Of a stretch of 64,000 nt of DNA, positions 11,701 to 19,459 are shown piece by piece; the first letter of the stretch is position 1, and each line of letters begins with the position of its first letter. Source of the DNA: Solen grandis (lineage: Eukaryota; Mollusca; Bivalvia; Adapedonta; Solenidae); the NCBI GenBank assembly GCA_021229015.1, contig CM037785.1, positions 41,776,682-41,840,681 of the forward strand, read 5' to 3'. A program made the position numbers and the translations under genes. Under the pieces are notes generated by a model that made no database searches, was not told the DNA's origin, and was given only the letters and a program-made list of their open reading frames with translations.

Positions 11701-14700
11701 TTTATAAAATTATTGATTTAAATAATGAACCAATATCGGGTGATGTTAATGAACATGAAATGGTACGAGTTGATAAAAATGAAGATAGCATTTGGTTTAT
11801 AGAAAAAGTTTTAAAAAAAAGAAAAATAAAAGGAAAATTACAGTATTTTGTGTGTTGGGAAGGGTTTCCAAAGTCATTTGATAGTTGGGTTGATGCAAAG
11901 GAGGTACAAAATAAATAAAATGGAACATTATATGTTTATCAGAAATGATGAAGTAACCACATATTTACCAACAACAAACCCCACCACTTTAAAATACAAC
12001 TGTAATTACCACTAACATTTGATGGTTACTGGAAGGTGGCCTTGACGGAAATCAGTCTACATACAACTCAAAAAACAATTAAACCATCGCAAGACACCCT
12101 GTTAGTTTATTCGAGTGTATGTAAGAAAAGTATTATAAACGGCGGTGAGCACTCCGTTTTAAGGAGAATAGCTAAAAATGGTAAAAATAGTTGGAACTAC
12201 ATATTCGATACCCCTTTTTATATACCTATTAAAAATTAGAAGTTCAAGTTGAATTCTTTATAAGATCTATCAACGAAGAGTTTGCATCATTCCTTGATTC
12301 TCCAGTGTATATGACACCTCATTTTAAACGATATCCATTTTATCTGAACTATGAGTCAGTCTAATTTATACGTCCCAAATCCACAGAAATGGATACAGTT
12401 TTTCAAGACCAAATCGGAACAAAAAGGAAAAGGATTACCCTTACCATCTAACATCACTAACGATGCTTCCATTTATACAGTGCCACTGGCAGAACAGACT
12501 GTGGATCAAGCTAAGAGTGAGCTGAAACGAGATGGTATAAAAACATCAGAAATATCCTCACATGTGCATAAACCAGAAACTATTCGAAAAGCAAACAAGA
12601 GACACAAGTCAATAAAAAAAGCAAGAAAAACAACACCAATAGTGAAGAAATCAACTAAAAAAAGTGAAGAAATCTACTAAACAAGTGAAAAATCAACCAA
12701 AAAGACAACAAAAAACAAGAGGGCCATGATGGCCCTGAATCGCTCACCTGATTATAAATGAGCAACATATGTTGGATTTTCATACTGACCTACTTTTTGA
12801 CCCCACATGACCCACTTTCGAACTTGTCCAAGATTTTATGGAAACAAACATTCTGACCAAGTTTCATAAAGACTGGGCCAAAAATGTGGCCTCTAGAGTG
12901 TTAACAAGGTTTTTCTAAGATTTGACCTCATGACCTACTTTTTGACCCCACATGACCCAATTTCGAACTTGTCCAAGATTTTATGGAAACAAACATTCTG
13001 ACTAAGTTTCATAAAGATTGGGCCAAAAATGTGGCCTCTAGAGTGTTAGCAAGGTTTTTCTAAGATTTGACCTCGTGACCTACTTTTTGACCCCACATGA
13101 CACAATTTCGAACTTGTCCAATATTTTATGGAGAGAAACATTCTGACCAAGTTTCATGAAGATTGGGCCAAAAATGTGGCCTCTAGAGTGTTAACAAGGT
13201 TTTTATAAGACTTGACCTCATGACCTACTTTTTGACCCCACATGACCCAATTTCAAACTTGTCCAAGATTTTATGGAAACAAACATTCTGACTAAGTTTC
13301 ATAAAGATTGGGCCAAAAAAAATCAAATGAAGATGCTAGAGTGCAAACAATGTGAAATCTGGCTTTTTTGAATTTTAAAAGGGGCATTACTCCTGACCTA
13401 ATGGTATGATATCAGCCATAATCGAACTTGGCCGAGATTTTATGGTTATAAACATTGTTATCAAGTTTGAAGATAATTGCTCCTGAAATGAAGATGCTAG
13501 AGTGCAAACAATGTGAAATCTGGCTTTTTTGAATTTTAAAAGGGGCATAACTCCTGACCTAATGGTACGATATCAGCCATAACCGAACTTGGTCGTGATT
13601 TTATGGTTATAAACATTGATATAAAGTTTGAAGATAATTGCTCATGAAATTAAGATGCTAGAATGCAAACAATGTGAAATCTGGCTTTTTTGAATTTTAA
13701 AAGGGGCATTACTCCTGACCTAATGGTACGATATCAGCCATAATCGAACTTGGTCGTGATTTTATGGTTATAAACATTGATATAAAGTTTGAAGATAATT
13801 GCTCATAAAATGAAGATGCTAGAGTGCAAACGAACAAATTGTGGACGACGGACATTCATCGATCCTAAAAGCTCATCCTGAGCACACGTGCTCAGGTGAG
13901 CTAAAAAGGGGAAAAATCTAATAAAAAAGAAACCAAAATCAGTTAAAAAAAGAAAACCTATCACAACCTGAGACATATTTAGTAACTTGCAGGCTGATCA
14001 GGTTTTATGCTGTTCGTTGCTCCTCAGTGGTCTGGAAATGAGGATTTTGTAATTTTTTCTGCAGATCAGGCTTTATGTGATACCTATTGAGTGCGTCAAA
14101 ATGAGTCTATATGAGGGAAAGGGTTAAATCTTACCTCCCCTACTGGAGTAACAGGTGAAACAGGTGGTTGATAGTGTGGTGGTGTTTGTGGTGTTGCTGG
14201 CAGTGCTGTTGTTGTTGTTGGTGGTGGTGGTATAGTTGTCGGTGGCAGCATCTCTCTTCGCTCAGCCTATAAAAAATCATGAAATAAGGGGGGGGGGGGG
14301 GGGGGGGGGGAGAATTTTAAATATGAAAAAAAAAGGTAAACGTCATTAACACCCACTTACTTCTAAGCGTTGAGCACCCATTGTGAGGAGTCTTGCTTCG
14401 ATCCTCCGTCATGACATAAGTAAACCATTACACTATTGTCTTAATTTCAGATGAATATGACATTATACAATTTGTAAGGTTTCTTGCATGTGTGTAAATG
14501 TCTATGTTGTGATGCTGGACTTTATCAGTTTCATAGCCACTTTCTCCTTATGATGAAATATTATCGGTGAGACGTTGAACAAACTATTAATTTAGCAGTA
14601 CGTCTCTAACATAAAAAGTTACGCTAATTACAGGTGGACGAGAGTTTACCTAACATCCAATAAATAAACATATACTATTTTTAGATTCACTACAAAATCA

Positions 14701-14857
14701 TATATTGTGATATAAACTAACCCTTAATTTGATTTAAATAAAAAGGTACATACCCTTGCATGGAATATTGCATCATAGCGACACAACGCTGGGTATGAAT
14801 TCACAATCTCCCTCAGTTCGGAGAGGCTGAGAGAGATGTACTTTTTCCTTATGTTGT
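5634..14857 (-). CDS. Unknown multi-exon gene with a duplicated exon (partial, 5' end not found)
   Basis: Seven exons can be read on the minus strand, each with an AG acceptor and GT donor: 14857-14754, 14266-14135, 9567-9484, 9336-9165, 7631-7572, 6029-5928 and 5741-5634 (stop TAA). In order they encode a conserved-looking segment (SELREIVNSYPALCRYDAIF), a Pro/Thr-rich linker, two copies of an Arg/Gln-rich segment, a Lys/Arg/Asp-rich helix, a short polar exon, a Pro-rich exon, and a C-terminal leucine-heptad helix (QLQVLQAEIDQLKDEI). Phases agree everywhere except between 14135 (phase 0) and 9567 (needs two carried bases), so at least one exon is missing or alternatively used. The 4.5-kb intron there holds the virus-like element. 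The family is unknown; the composition suggests a nuclear or scaffold protein, which is inference only. Confidence 0.6.
5928..6029 (-). CDS. Exon of the minus-strand gene: Pro-rich segment
   Basis: A polypyrimidine tract and CAG acceptor precede 34 codons ending at a GTGAGT donor, phase 0 on both sides. The segment reads VRRVLFPGEVIMTPPPVTPR and then a Trp-containing stretch. Phase matches both neighbours. Confidence 0.65.
6060..6345 (+). repeat. Dispersed repeat, single diverged unit
   Basis: It shares 'gcgcatctcctcttggtaataaagcttc', 'ttagttcctgagaaatag.ccgga' and 'cggcgactatatgcgtcacctt' with the tandem array at 6.9-7.4 kb. It ends in a (acgg)n tract and 'agtgagcataaaaa'. Confidence 0.75.
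6905..7430 (+). repeat. 168-bp tandem repeat, about three units
   Basis: The motif '[cac]gccgacgatatgc' recurs at 6932, 7100 and, diverged, 7268, exactly 168 bases apart. Units 1 and 2 are almost identical over the whole length. The last unit ends in the (acgg)n and 'ggtgagcataaaaaa' terminus also seen at 6345. This is the same family as 6060-6345. Confidence 0.9.
7572..7631 (-). CDS. Short polar exon of the minus-strand gene
   Basis: A 'ttgtgtttcag' acceptor and GTAAGT donor bound 20 codons (SRINSSATPKCRRQDSGEPS), phase 0 to 0. It is too short to identify alone. It is accepted because both splice sites are strong and the phase fits its neighbours. Confidence 0.55.
8040..8400. repeat. Diverged ~200-bp tandem duplication
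   Basis: 'ttaaacgaggtcacg' at about 8097 and 8258, then '[c/t]ttaacgagatcaggtgactatt..ttcggg.atgaa.aaa.cgcaatattta', repeat with many differences. It is an old duplication with no coding potential. Confidence 0.5.
9165..9336 (-). CDS. Exon of the minus-strand gene: copy 2 of the duplicated segment plus a basic helix
   Basis: The acceptor 'tttatcccacag' leads to one base completing a codon, then 57 codons up to a GTAAAA donor in phase 0. The first 23 codons repeat the previous exon (motif QHR-Q-PAVT-GDG-SRREPV). The rest is a charged helix (MKKRMDTDRQKRVERDKKYK). In the alternative frame a TGA interrupts. Comparison with the upstream copy shows mainly third-position change in the chosen frame. 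Confidence 0.65.
9484..9567 (-). CDS. Duplicated symmetric exon (84 bp) of the minus-strand gene
   Basis: The acceptor 'ttttatcccgcag' and a 'gtaaag' donor bound 84 bases. The exon enters and leaves in the same phase (two carried bases), so it can be added or skipped without breaking the frame. It encodes the same QHR-Q-PAVT-GDG-SRREPV segment as the exon at 9165-9336. The intron bases just before the acceptor (gataaaac..) are also duplicated. Confidence 0.55.
9700..10000. other. Intronic/intergenic AT-rich stretch
   Basis: No exon or recognisable repeat is visible apart from an (AAT)n tract at about 9968-10000. The left boundary of the virus-like element probably lies here, but I could not find a terminal inverted repeat. 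Confidence 0.3.
10124..10837 (+). CDS. Cys/His-rich element protein of unknown function
   Basis: The intact frame starts at an ATG at 10124 (237 codons) and ends at TGA. The frame is open further upstream but has no ATG there. An early Cys/His group (WSCHKFTCKKN) is followed by an acidic linker. The key feature is a compact cluster, NCYGCQTNHPSQHQHDC, with a C-x2-C-x3-H pattern and further His/Cys, which resembles a zinc site. The C-terminal half is helical and charged. It stands just upstream of the broken integrase on the same strand, so it is taken as part of the element. Being intact while its neighbours are broken is notable. The true function is unknown. Confidence 0.55.
   Translation: MCDTQTKSPTLNAKRPNGVEAFFRFGLVNLLYWSCHKFTCKKNSLHPEPLQHVERAHHTCRMAYFNTLSEDIMNDDKCCDSMTANVDEEEFTIPPIYRCISPSASVMLMNSYFDFLYAKALCEVKGMTVRKNCYGCQTNHPSQHQHDCIMNTNDEEYQIDFYFEDMLKAVNEKDIIHSWEEVMLISNLPPTILQLHKRVIESKDFLSVMKTEQWKTKIKRMVLTITRLEDRLFRTSF
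11053..11918 (+). pseudogene. Broken rve-type integrase with chromodomain
   Basis: The catalytic-core signals of a DDE integrase are present in pieces: the first Asp in 'YLLIVIDIMSRF' (about 11106-11141), the second in 'RTDKGTEF' (about 11239-11262), and the Glu region 'NYAERVIRTLR' (about 11338-11370). The first two share a frame. The third is in another frame after a stop at about 11329, and a further shift occurs near 11500-11540. The last 137 codons (11505-11918) are open and contain an SH3-like/DNA-binding stretch ('AGDLVRL') and a chromodomain (FIEKVLKKRKIKGKLQYFVC and onward, with W-E-G-F and D-S-W). A stop just upstream of the core also breaks the N-terminal part. It is not expected to be functional. 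Confidence 0.75.
11920..12239 (+). pseudogene. Small element ORF, frame broken
   Basis: A short ORF opens with ATG at 11920 and stops at about 12013. The downstream reading continues in another frame (GYWKVALTEISL motif from about 12020) to TAG at 12237-12239. A pattern of 'G-W-x-VAL-x-EI' near the N-terminus, followed by 'S..HSVLRRI', resembles small proteins that accompany virus-like elements in invertebrate genomes; this is recalled family knowledge and unconfirmed. The order after the integrase supports membership of the element. Confidence 0.45.
12351..12680 (+). pseudogene. Lys-rich element ORF interrupted by a repeat
   Basis: ATG at 12351 opens 109 codons: a polar N-terminus (SNLYVPNPQKWIQFF) and a strongly basic C-terminus full of Lys/Arg/Thr. 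The frame stops at 12678-12680. The Lys-rich coding character continues in another frame past the stop up to the dispersed repeat at 12716, and reappears after it at about 13910-13971 ending in TGA. A nucleic-acid-binding structural protein is possible, but nothing proves it. Confidence 0.4.
12716..13909 (+). repeat. Dispersed two-module tandem repeat element
   Basis: It begins 'aagagggccatgatggccctgaatcgctcacct' and ends 'gctcatcctgagcacacgtgctcaggtgagct'. The first module is a 145-bp unit repeated about four times (gacctactttttgacc at 12787, 12932, 13077, 13222). The second is a 161-bp unit repeated three times (atgaagatgctagagtgc at 13327, 13488, 13649, 13810). A diverged copy in the opposite orientation lies at 24476-25521, with matching ends. 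Confidence 0.9.
13981..14123 (+). mobile_element. piggyBac-like MITE, 5'-truncated copy
   Basis: It matches the 3' 140 bases or so of the two full copies at 32868 and 36185 (ggctgatcaggttttatgctgttcg onward) and ends 'tatgagggaaaggg' followed by TTAA at 14124-14127. The 5' terminal repeat is lost. Its TTAA lies 7 bases into the intron after the exon at 14135-14266. Confidence 0.8.
14135..14266 (-). CDS. Exon of the minus-strand gene: Pro/Thr-rich linker
   Basis: The acceptor 'ttttttatag' and the donor GTAAGA bound 44 codons, phase 0 to 0. The exon begins AERREMLPPTTIPPPPTTTT and continues with Pro/Gln/Thr, suggesting a disordered linker. It is joined in phase to the exon at 14754-14857. The (TTG/GGT)n look of the plus strand reflects the Thr/Pro codons. 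Confidence 0.6.
14288..14310 (+). repeat. Poly-G tract
   Basis: About 23 consecutive G. It is prone to G-quadruplex formation and to assembly length error. Confidence 0.85.
14350..14620. repeat. Possible SINE-like repeat
   Basis: 'gcttcgatcctc' (about 14396-14407) resembles a weak B box, and the following text 'gacataagtaaaccattacac' to 'gtgagacgttgaacaaac' resembles a SINE tail. Only one copy is seen in the window, so the call is weak. Confidence 0.25.
14754..14857 (-). CDS. Most upstream recognised exon of the minus-strand gene
   Basis: The acceptor 'catgttacag' leads to two bases completing a codon, then 34 codons to a GTATGT donor. The peptide NIRKKYISLSLSELREIVNS and then YPALCRYDAIFHAR looks like a folded helical domain. 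The incoming phase shows that at least one exon lies further upstream (higher coordinates); I could not find it. Confidence 0.6.
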
Positions 14858-15194
14858 CTGTAACATGAATATATGTTTCCACTCGAAAGGGGGTTGCGCA
14901 CATCTCCTTTTTACCGACTTCAACCCTTCCCTTTTTTCAAAATTTTTTTTTTTAAATTAAAAAAAGGGGGAAAAACCTTTAAAATATTTGTACTTGTCAA
15001 TAATCATAGTCCCAGTGGAAAGTATCTCTATTCTTTTTTAAATGCATCTCAACAGCTTTTGAAAACATTTGTATTGGATTTGCTATCAGAGATGTTATTT
15101 TTTAGTACACTGTCCTAAAGGTTACTGACATCTCTCTCTTTCTTTTTCTTGAAAAGAGTGTGAAAACTCATAACTGAGCATGGTCATTTTCAAA

Positions 15195-15401
15195 ATGAAT
15201 CCAGTAATGAACGGACAATGTTCTGAGTGTGGAAACCCATGCTATATAGAATGCAGCAAGTGCTACTGTGCTTTATCAGAACAGGGGTAGCAGCACAACT
15301 GTCCTATGGAGGATGAAGGGTTTCATGAACTTGATATGGAACTCTGTAATGAATGCTATGATAAACATTTCCCTATAAAACAGCATCCCATCCTCGATTA
15401 A
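15195..15401 (+). pseudogene. Cys-rich small ORF with in-frame TAG
   Basis: A 69-codon frame from ATG at 15195 to TAA at 15399 is interrupted only by TAG at 15288-15290. Cysteines are dense and regularly spaced (CSECGNPCYIECSKCYC before the stop; H-x2-C, then C-x2-C-x3-H after it), resembling a cross-brace zinc finger. An acceptor-like 'tttcttgaaaag' lies 46 bases upstream, so it could be an exon of a plus-strand gene. A pseudogene or a read-through codon are the other options. The family is not recognised. Confidence 0.4.
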
Positions 15402-15470
15402 ACCCCTCAATCACGGTCCTTTTCAGGACCACAAATTCACCTCATGGTCTCTCCCTTTTAACATACCCCC

Positions 15471-15522
15471 TGTGTGTGTGTGCGTGGACTCGAATCCCAC
15501 GTGTGTGTGTGTGTGTGTGTAT
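15471..15522. repeat. GT-rich interrupted microsatellite
   Basis: Two (GT)n runs flank a short duplicated context (cgtg.actcgaatccca). Confidence 0.7.
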
Positions 15523-15899
15523 GTGCTTGAATACACAGGGGCATTAAATTCATCCATTACCTAGTTTGTGACAGGTCAGAGGTTCTATGTGAATGTCTAC
15601 CCACTTAATATCTTCACCCATCTATAAAAATTTGAACATTCCTTTATGATCAAGATACTTTTGGTGGGATGTTAATTTCTCAACAATGACAAAAAGAGTG
15701 TTTTTACATTCAATTTATTGTTTTCTTATGATAAGTAAAAAAAAAAAAATACCATTTTTACTTTTCTGTAAACCATAAAAATACATGCATCATAGAGTTT
15801 ATACATCACACATTAATAACTGAAAATGATGTTCTATGTAAGAATCTACAGGTCCTATACTCAAACTTATACATCCACCGTGTTTAAAATCATATATCC

Positions 15900-16200
15900 A
15901 GTTTATAACCTTCTCAGTTATGACAAATCTTTCCCATTCCTCAATCTTGATCTGTCGATATTAATATCAACATGATACTTATAAAATAACTGTGCTAAGT
16001 TTTTCTTGAATTTTTCAAAGGTGTCTGCTCTACATAACCACTGTGTAATGCATGTTTTGGACTTTAGGGCTATTTTCCTGCAGGAATAATAGAGCTGCTT
16101 TATACATTTCATATCTAAGTATATTTTTCAATGATATGTATGGTTTTTCTACTAATTCGTGATAACTAAAGGCACACTGTTCCTCAGACAAGACATCCAT
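15900..16200 (-). pseudogene. Coding-like remnant, two frames
   Basis: On the minus strand an ATG at 16200 opens 56 codons (MDVLSEEQCAFSYHELVEKP at the start; helical, charged) to TAG at 16030-16032. From about there a second frame carries a similarly protein-like stretch (ADTFEKFKKNLAQLFYKYHV) to a stop at 15918. The switch suggests a frameshifted gene. There is no recognised family, and no link to the minus-strand gene could be shown. Confidence 0.3.
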
Positions 16201-16935
16201 ATTCATTCAAAATTAGTTGAATGGTTTGAAGAAAAGTCGTTTAAGCAAAGCACACTAGGATAATTGGATCCTCCGAGAAAGCGGATATGTTTGAAGCATT
16301 TATGTTCGTTTTGCTGTTGCTTATAACCCATTGTCCTCTCAAATACCCTAAGATAGCCAACAACAGTAATTGAGTGATAAAACTGTTCATATTTGACCTA
16401 TTCACAGCTTAATGAAAGGGAGAAAAATAACTTCAATCTATTGTGTTGATCTTGTTTAAGTCACAGAGTCGGTAATAAAAATTACTACAATATGTATACA
16501 CATCAAACACATGAAAAATATGCAACGTACACCTTATCTCATCACTTTATCCTTTCTTTATAAACACTTACAACACCCACCGTCAATAACTGTATATGTA
16601 TTATTTATGTTATATGTAACGATGAACTGTATATGTTCAAGTTATATCAATAAAATTTCTGTTCTGTTCTGTAATAAAAGAACAACAGAACGTTCACCTT
16701 ATTATAAAGAGTCAATTAAGAACAATACAACTTTCACCTAATCTGATCATGTCCATCATAAACCTGTCAATCAACTACTGAACAGCCAGAACCGCCAAAC
16801 AAATATGGCGGTTTTGCTATATAACGTATACAACCGCCAAAACGAAATGGCCGCGAGAATACTAGAATTACACTACTGACGGTTCAACATCATGATTGGA
16901 AGATGTGAGGTGGCCAACTGATAGGACCCCCTGCT

Positions 16936-17081
16936 TGCATACTAAACAAATCCATAGCACAGCATTAAGTTAATCTCTACTGAGATCCGCTCCGGTTATT
17001 TTTTTCGTATTGGCCTCCGCTGGATCTCTACCCAACCCTTATATAAAAGCTTCGGGAAATTTACACCGATACCCCTAACTC
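16936..17081 (+). repeat. Left arm of a long inverted repeat
   Basis: 'taatctctactgagatccgctccggttattttttt' through 'cttatataaaagcttcgggaaatttacaccgata' is found in reverse complement at about 19335-19452. The two arms are ~2.3 kb apart. Confidence 0.85.
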
Positions 17082-17146
17082 GTTTCGGCCGTACAAATCG
17101 ATTGTTTTATGATGCACACCTAAAAATCCACGCATGTCTAGTAAGA
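17072..17146 (+). repeat. Inner inverted repeat, left copy
   Basis: This segment, with 'acacctaaaaatccacgcatgtc', is the reverse complement of 17612-17692 with a few changes. It overlaps the end of the outer arm, so the two inverted repeats are nested parts of one element family. Confidence 0.8.
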
Positions 17147-17386
17147 AGACATATTTTTCTTTCTATTTCATTCAACATCATTGTCTTAGCTTGCCAATTT
17201 CATCAAATACGGTGACAGAAAACACCAAACCGCTCACCTCATAGTTTTAAACAGACATTTTGTAAATATTGATCACGTGACTAGTGGCGAAACAGTTTAA
17301 ACTACAGCTCCATTCAGTTACGACTGTTCAACAGCAAAAGGTAAATGCTCTTTGCCAATAAGTCGGCCCTGGCAAAGTCAAAGAAA

Positions 17387-17588
17387 TTTTGCTGTATAAA
17401 ACGATTTTTCAAAAGAAAGTTTATGTGAAATACGTTCTATTTACTTATAGATCGAGAAAACCACACACCGCTAAATAAAGTGGTTAAAAAAAAAAAAAAA
17501 ATTTTGCTGTATAAAACGATTTTTCAAAAGAAAGTTTATGTGAAATACGTTCTATTTACTTATAGATCGAGAAAACCACACACCGCTC
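17387..17588 (+). repeat. Direct tandem duplication, 115-bp period
   Basis: 'ttttgctgtataaaacgatttttc' and about 87 bases in all are repeated almost exactly at 17387 and 17502, separated by an A-rich junction. Confidence 0.9.
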
Positions 17589-17611
17589 TGTACTGCATAA
17601 CCCGCGAGTTG

Positions 17612-17710
17612 GATAGACATGCGTGGATTTTTAGGTGTGCATCCAAAAACAATCGATTTGAACGGCTGAAACGAGTTAGGGGTATCGCAGTGATTCAGAT
17701 TGGACCCACA
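17612..17710 (-). repeat. Inner inverted repeat, right copy
   Basis: This is the reverse complement of 17072-17146. It continues into 'gattcagattgga', which also ends the outer right arm (reverse strand, about 19315-19330). Confidence 0.8.
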
Positions 17711-17759
17711 TTCCTTAGGACAGTTGTCCTAAATGGTCATTTTTTTTAAAGTCATTTGT

Positions 17760-19300
17760 CCTAAATTACAGGAAAAACTTCGGACAATTTTGTTATAGCA
17801 AAATGCTTAATAAGACATTAATGACACTTTCAAGTTTACTTTATTTATTTATATTCTTTTTGCTTTGAAATATATCATTCAAGATTATTTCAAAACTTCA
17901 GTCAGTTAAATAATTTCCTAGGTAAATATGTTGTTATGACTATCTTCTAATACCTTGTTCACTTATATAGAAATGAAATAAATAATTGTTATTTAAGTTA
18001 GTATCTGGAGGGATGCATTTATTCAGTATGGAATTAGTATGTCACAAAGGAGAACCCACCCAACCCTTAAGCATAAAAGATCTTACAAATAAAAGCAAAA
18101 AAAAAAAAAAAATTGACTCAAGAAAACAGCAGGTAATAATAAATTATTTAACTTTAAATGGAAATGTGAGATCATTCATACTTCTAGAATTTTGAAGATG
18201 ATGAGTGAGAGAAAGACTGGACATATAAGATATTTTGATTGTTTATCAAATCAAACACAGAATTGTAATTTATATGACTTTCTATTTAATCAAAGTCAAG
18301 GCGAATTCAGCAAAATCAGAAAAATCCGACTCGTCAGAATGATTTTCCATTCTGCGACAGTCGTGTTCTTTAAATACGATCTAACTTGAAAGTGCTGACA
18401 AATCAATTAAAAGTATATATTTTATTCCCCCAATAATAGATCGACATCCTTTGATACCTTATCTACTCTTTGTTTTTCAATCATCATTGACAGTTTCTTG
18501 CCAACATTTTATAACGGCCTGTTTATTTCTTAGAAGACTCGCGATTTCCGGTTTTAACGACACTTGTGACCACGTGGCACGTGATTTATGGTATCTGACA
18601 ATTCTATTGGTTCTTTTTATAGACAGACGCTAATGTTTCAAAAAATAGCACGAGAAGAATAAATTTGCATAGGTAATTTTCCACTGGATAGAACTTGAAT
18701 AGCATGAAGAAAAGAAAACGAAACTTGAGACGCATCATTCTATTTATTTAGTCATATTCCTGATTTTATTGATTGATATATGTATTTGAATTTAAAGAAT
18801 CCAGTAATTAGGAAAAAGAAAGATACTTATGCGTAAAAACTTTGGCAAATATCGATATTTCCGGTGGTTGAAATTTCTTGCAACGTACGAGTCCCTATGA
18901 ACACGCATACAAATCGGCGAGCCCAAGTATCAAAATGTTTCTAATGTAATTATTTTCAGAACAAACAAATTTTTTATATAGATTGTAATATGATTAAAGT
19001 TTCAACAGCAACATTGCTATTTAGTCTTTTTTGCCGATAAGGAACTTTTATGCTGTTAAAAACTGACTGCGTCAGTTTGAGTCTCCATGAAGTAACGGGT
19101 ATTTGAGTCAAAAAGCGTCTGTATGAAGTAATAAGTAAATGCGTCAGAGTGGGACTCTATGAAGTAAAGGGTTAATTGTCGAAATTTCACCGTCCGGTAC
19201 AGACATTTGACGGTCACATTGTCTGATGAACTGTATTTTTATCGGCCCGATGGGCGTACTGAGTTTATTTTTTCCGGTCATCTGTAGCTTTTATCGGCCC
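17760..19300. other. Region between the inverted-repeat arms
   Basis: No transposase-like frame is seen; the longest frames are 60-69 codons and AT-driven. 'gactctatgaagtaaagggttaa' near 19150 resembles the end of a TTAA-type repeat. Confidence 0.3.
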
Positions 19301-19334
19301 TGGACCGAAGGGCCGATCCAATCTGAATCTCTGT

Positions 19335-19452
19335 ATCGGTGTAAATTTCCCGAAGCTTTTATATAAGGGTTGGGTAAAGATCCAGCGGAGGCCAATACGA
19401 AAAAAATAACCGGAGCGGATCTCAGTAGAGATTAAGCATTTGGTATGCATGT
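19335..19452 (-). repeat. Right arm of the long inverted repeat
   Basis: This is the reverse complement of 16936-17081 with few mismatches, including 'ccggagcggatctcagtagagattaa'. Confidence 0.85.
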
Positions 19453-19459
19453 ATTTGAA

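Larger units (their letters stand above)
10000..13975 (+). mobile_element. Decayed virus-like/Polinton-like element
   Basis: On the plus strand lie a Cys/His-rich ORF (10124-10837), a frame-broken rve integrase with a C-terminal chromodomain (about 11053-11918), a small broken ORF (about 11920-12239) and a Lys-rich ORF (12351-12680). The Lys-rich tail appears to resume at about 13910-13971, after a dispersed repeat that interrupts it. Integrase plus chromodomain next to small non-gag/pol ORFs fits Polinton/Maverick-type or related virus-like DNA elements better than an LTR retrotransposon, because no reverse transcriptase, RNase H or LTR is seen. No polymerase, ATPase or capsid gene is present, so this is a fragment. 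Terminal repeats and target duplications were not found. The element lies inside an intron of the minus-strand gene, in opposite orientation. Confidence 0.6.

Noticed and set aside
10000..13975. LTR (Ty3/gypsy chromovirus) retrotransposon
   Set aside because: Integrase and chromodomain are present, but there is no reverse transcriptase, RNase H, protease, gag or LTR on either side, and the neighbouring ORFs do not fit.
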